A stretch of 33,883 nt of DNA. Origin: Sphingobacteriales bacterium TSM_CSM. GTDB taxonomy: Bacteria > Bacteroidota > Bacteroidia > Chitinophagales > UBA2359. A program made the position numbers and the translations under genes. The DNA lies in contig MTCR01000104.1 of NCBI GenBank assembly GCA_002212725.1, positions 1 to 33,883 of the forward strand. The letters are read 5' to 3'. The notes beneath the pieces were generated by a model. The model was not told the origin of the DNA, did no database searches, and saw only the letters and a program-made list of their open reading frames with translations. Below, one piece after another: positions 33,753-33,883 of this stretch (the stretch's first letter is position 1; the number at the start of each line of letters is the position of its first letter).

Positions 33753-33883
33753 GATGCCGAGATAACAATGCAGGGTAAATAAAAATGGAGGGTGAAGTTG
33801 TTATTGGTTGCCTGTACTAATCAACACTGAGTTCACTTAAAAAACCCGTTGCAATTTGGGTTGATTAGGGAGAAAAGATATTG

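Overview
The window looks like a chromosomal segment of a Bacteroidota bacterium, most likely a gliding or Chitinophaga/Saprospira-like lineage (the order is my inference). The evidence is a C25 peptidase of the type IX secretion (T9SS) sortase kind, a gliding-motility-type (CHU_C) C-terminal domain, T9SS type A C-terminal domains, large secreted PKD/Ig-like proteins, a TonB receptor with an N-terminal carboxypeptidase-regulatory-like domain, few Shine-Dalgarno sequences, and promoter-like sequences matching the Bacteroidota TTTG-N19-TAnnTTTG pattern. I see no rRNA, tRNA, CRISPR array or intact insertion sequence.

Layout. 1-4.5 kb: a promoter and an AT-rich gene for a secreted 1303-aa protein built from two copies of an unrecognised ~460-aa domain and four divergent InlB-type B-repeats; it stops abruptly inside a PKD-like domain. 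4.5-9.65 kb (-): a C25 PorU/PorU2-like peptidase. 10.0-16.3 kb (+): a 2081-aa PKD-rich secreted protein ending in an RHRNH module and a dockerin-like EF-hand pair. 16.6-17.1 kb (+): a small secreted protein. 17.1-23.9 kb (-): a lipoprotein and a ZnuD-like TonB receptor in an operon, then mfd and a conserved hypothetical gene. 24.15-25.3 kb (+): a nucleotide-sugar transaminase (rffA/wecE type). 25.4-27.5 kb (+): an Ig-repeat protein with a CHU_C sorting domain. 28.0-29.4 kb (+): a mini T9SS-type protein and an RluA-family pseudouridine synthase. 29.4-33.75 kb (-): thioredoxin-like lipoprotein, YggS-family PLP protein, a thrombospondin-3-repeat T9SS protein, and prmC.

How it fits together. Housekeeping genes (mfd, prmC, yggS, rluA-like) are interspersed with exported-protein genes. 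At least three proteins carry recognisable T9SS-type C-termini (CHU_C/type B; two type A-like), one giant protein carries a different C-terminus, and the C25 protease is a plausible sortase or homologue. The strongest regulatory signal is the promoter of the lipoprotein-TonB receptor operon. Two identical 15-bp palindromes (TGCAACA-A-TGTTGCA), 37 bp apart, sit over the predicted -33 and -7 boxes. This is an architecture expected of tight repression, and together with the ZnuD-like receptor it suggests a metal-responsive uptake operon.
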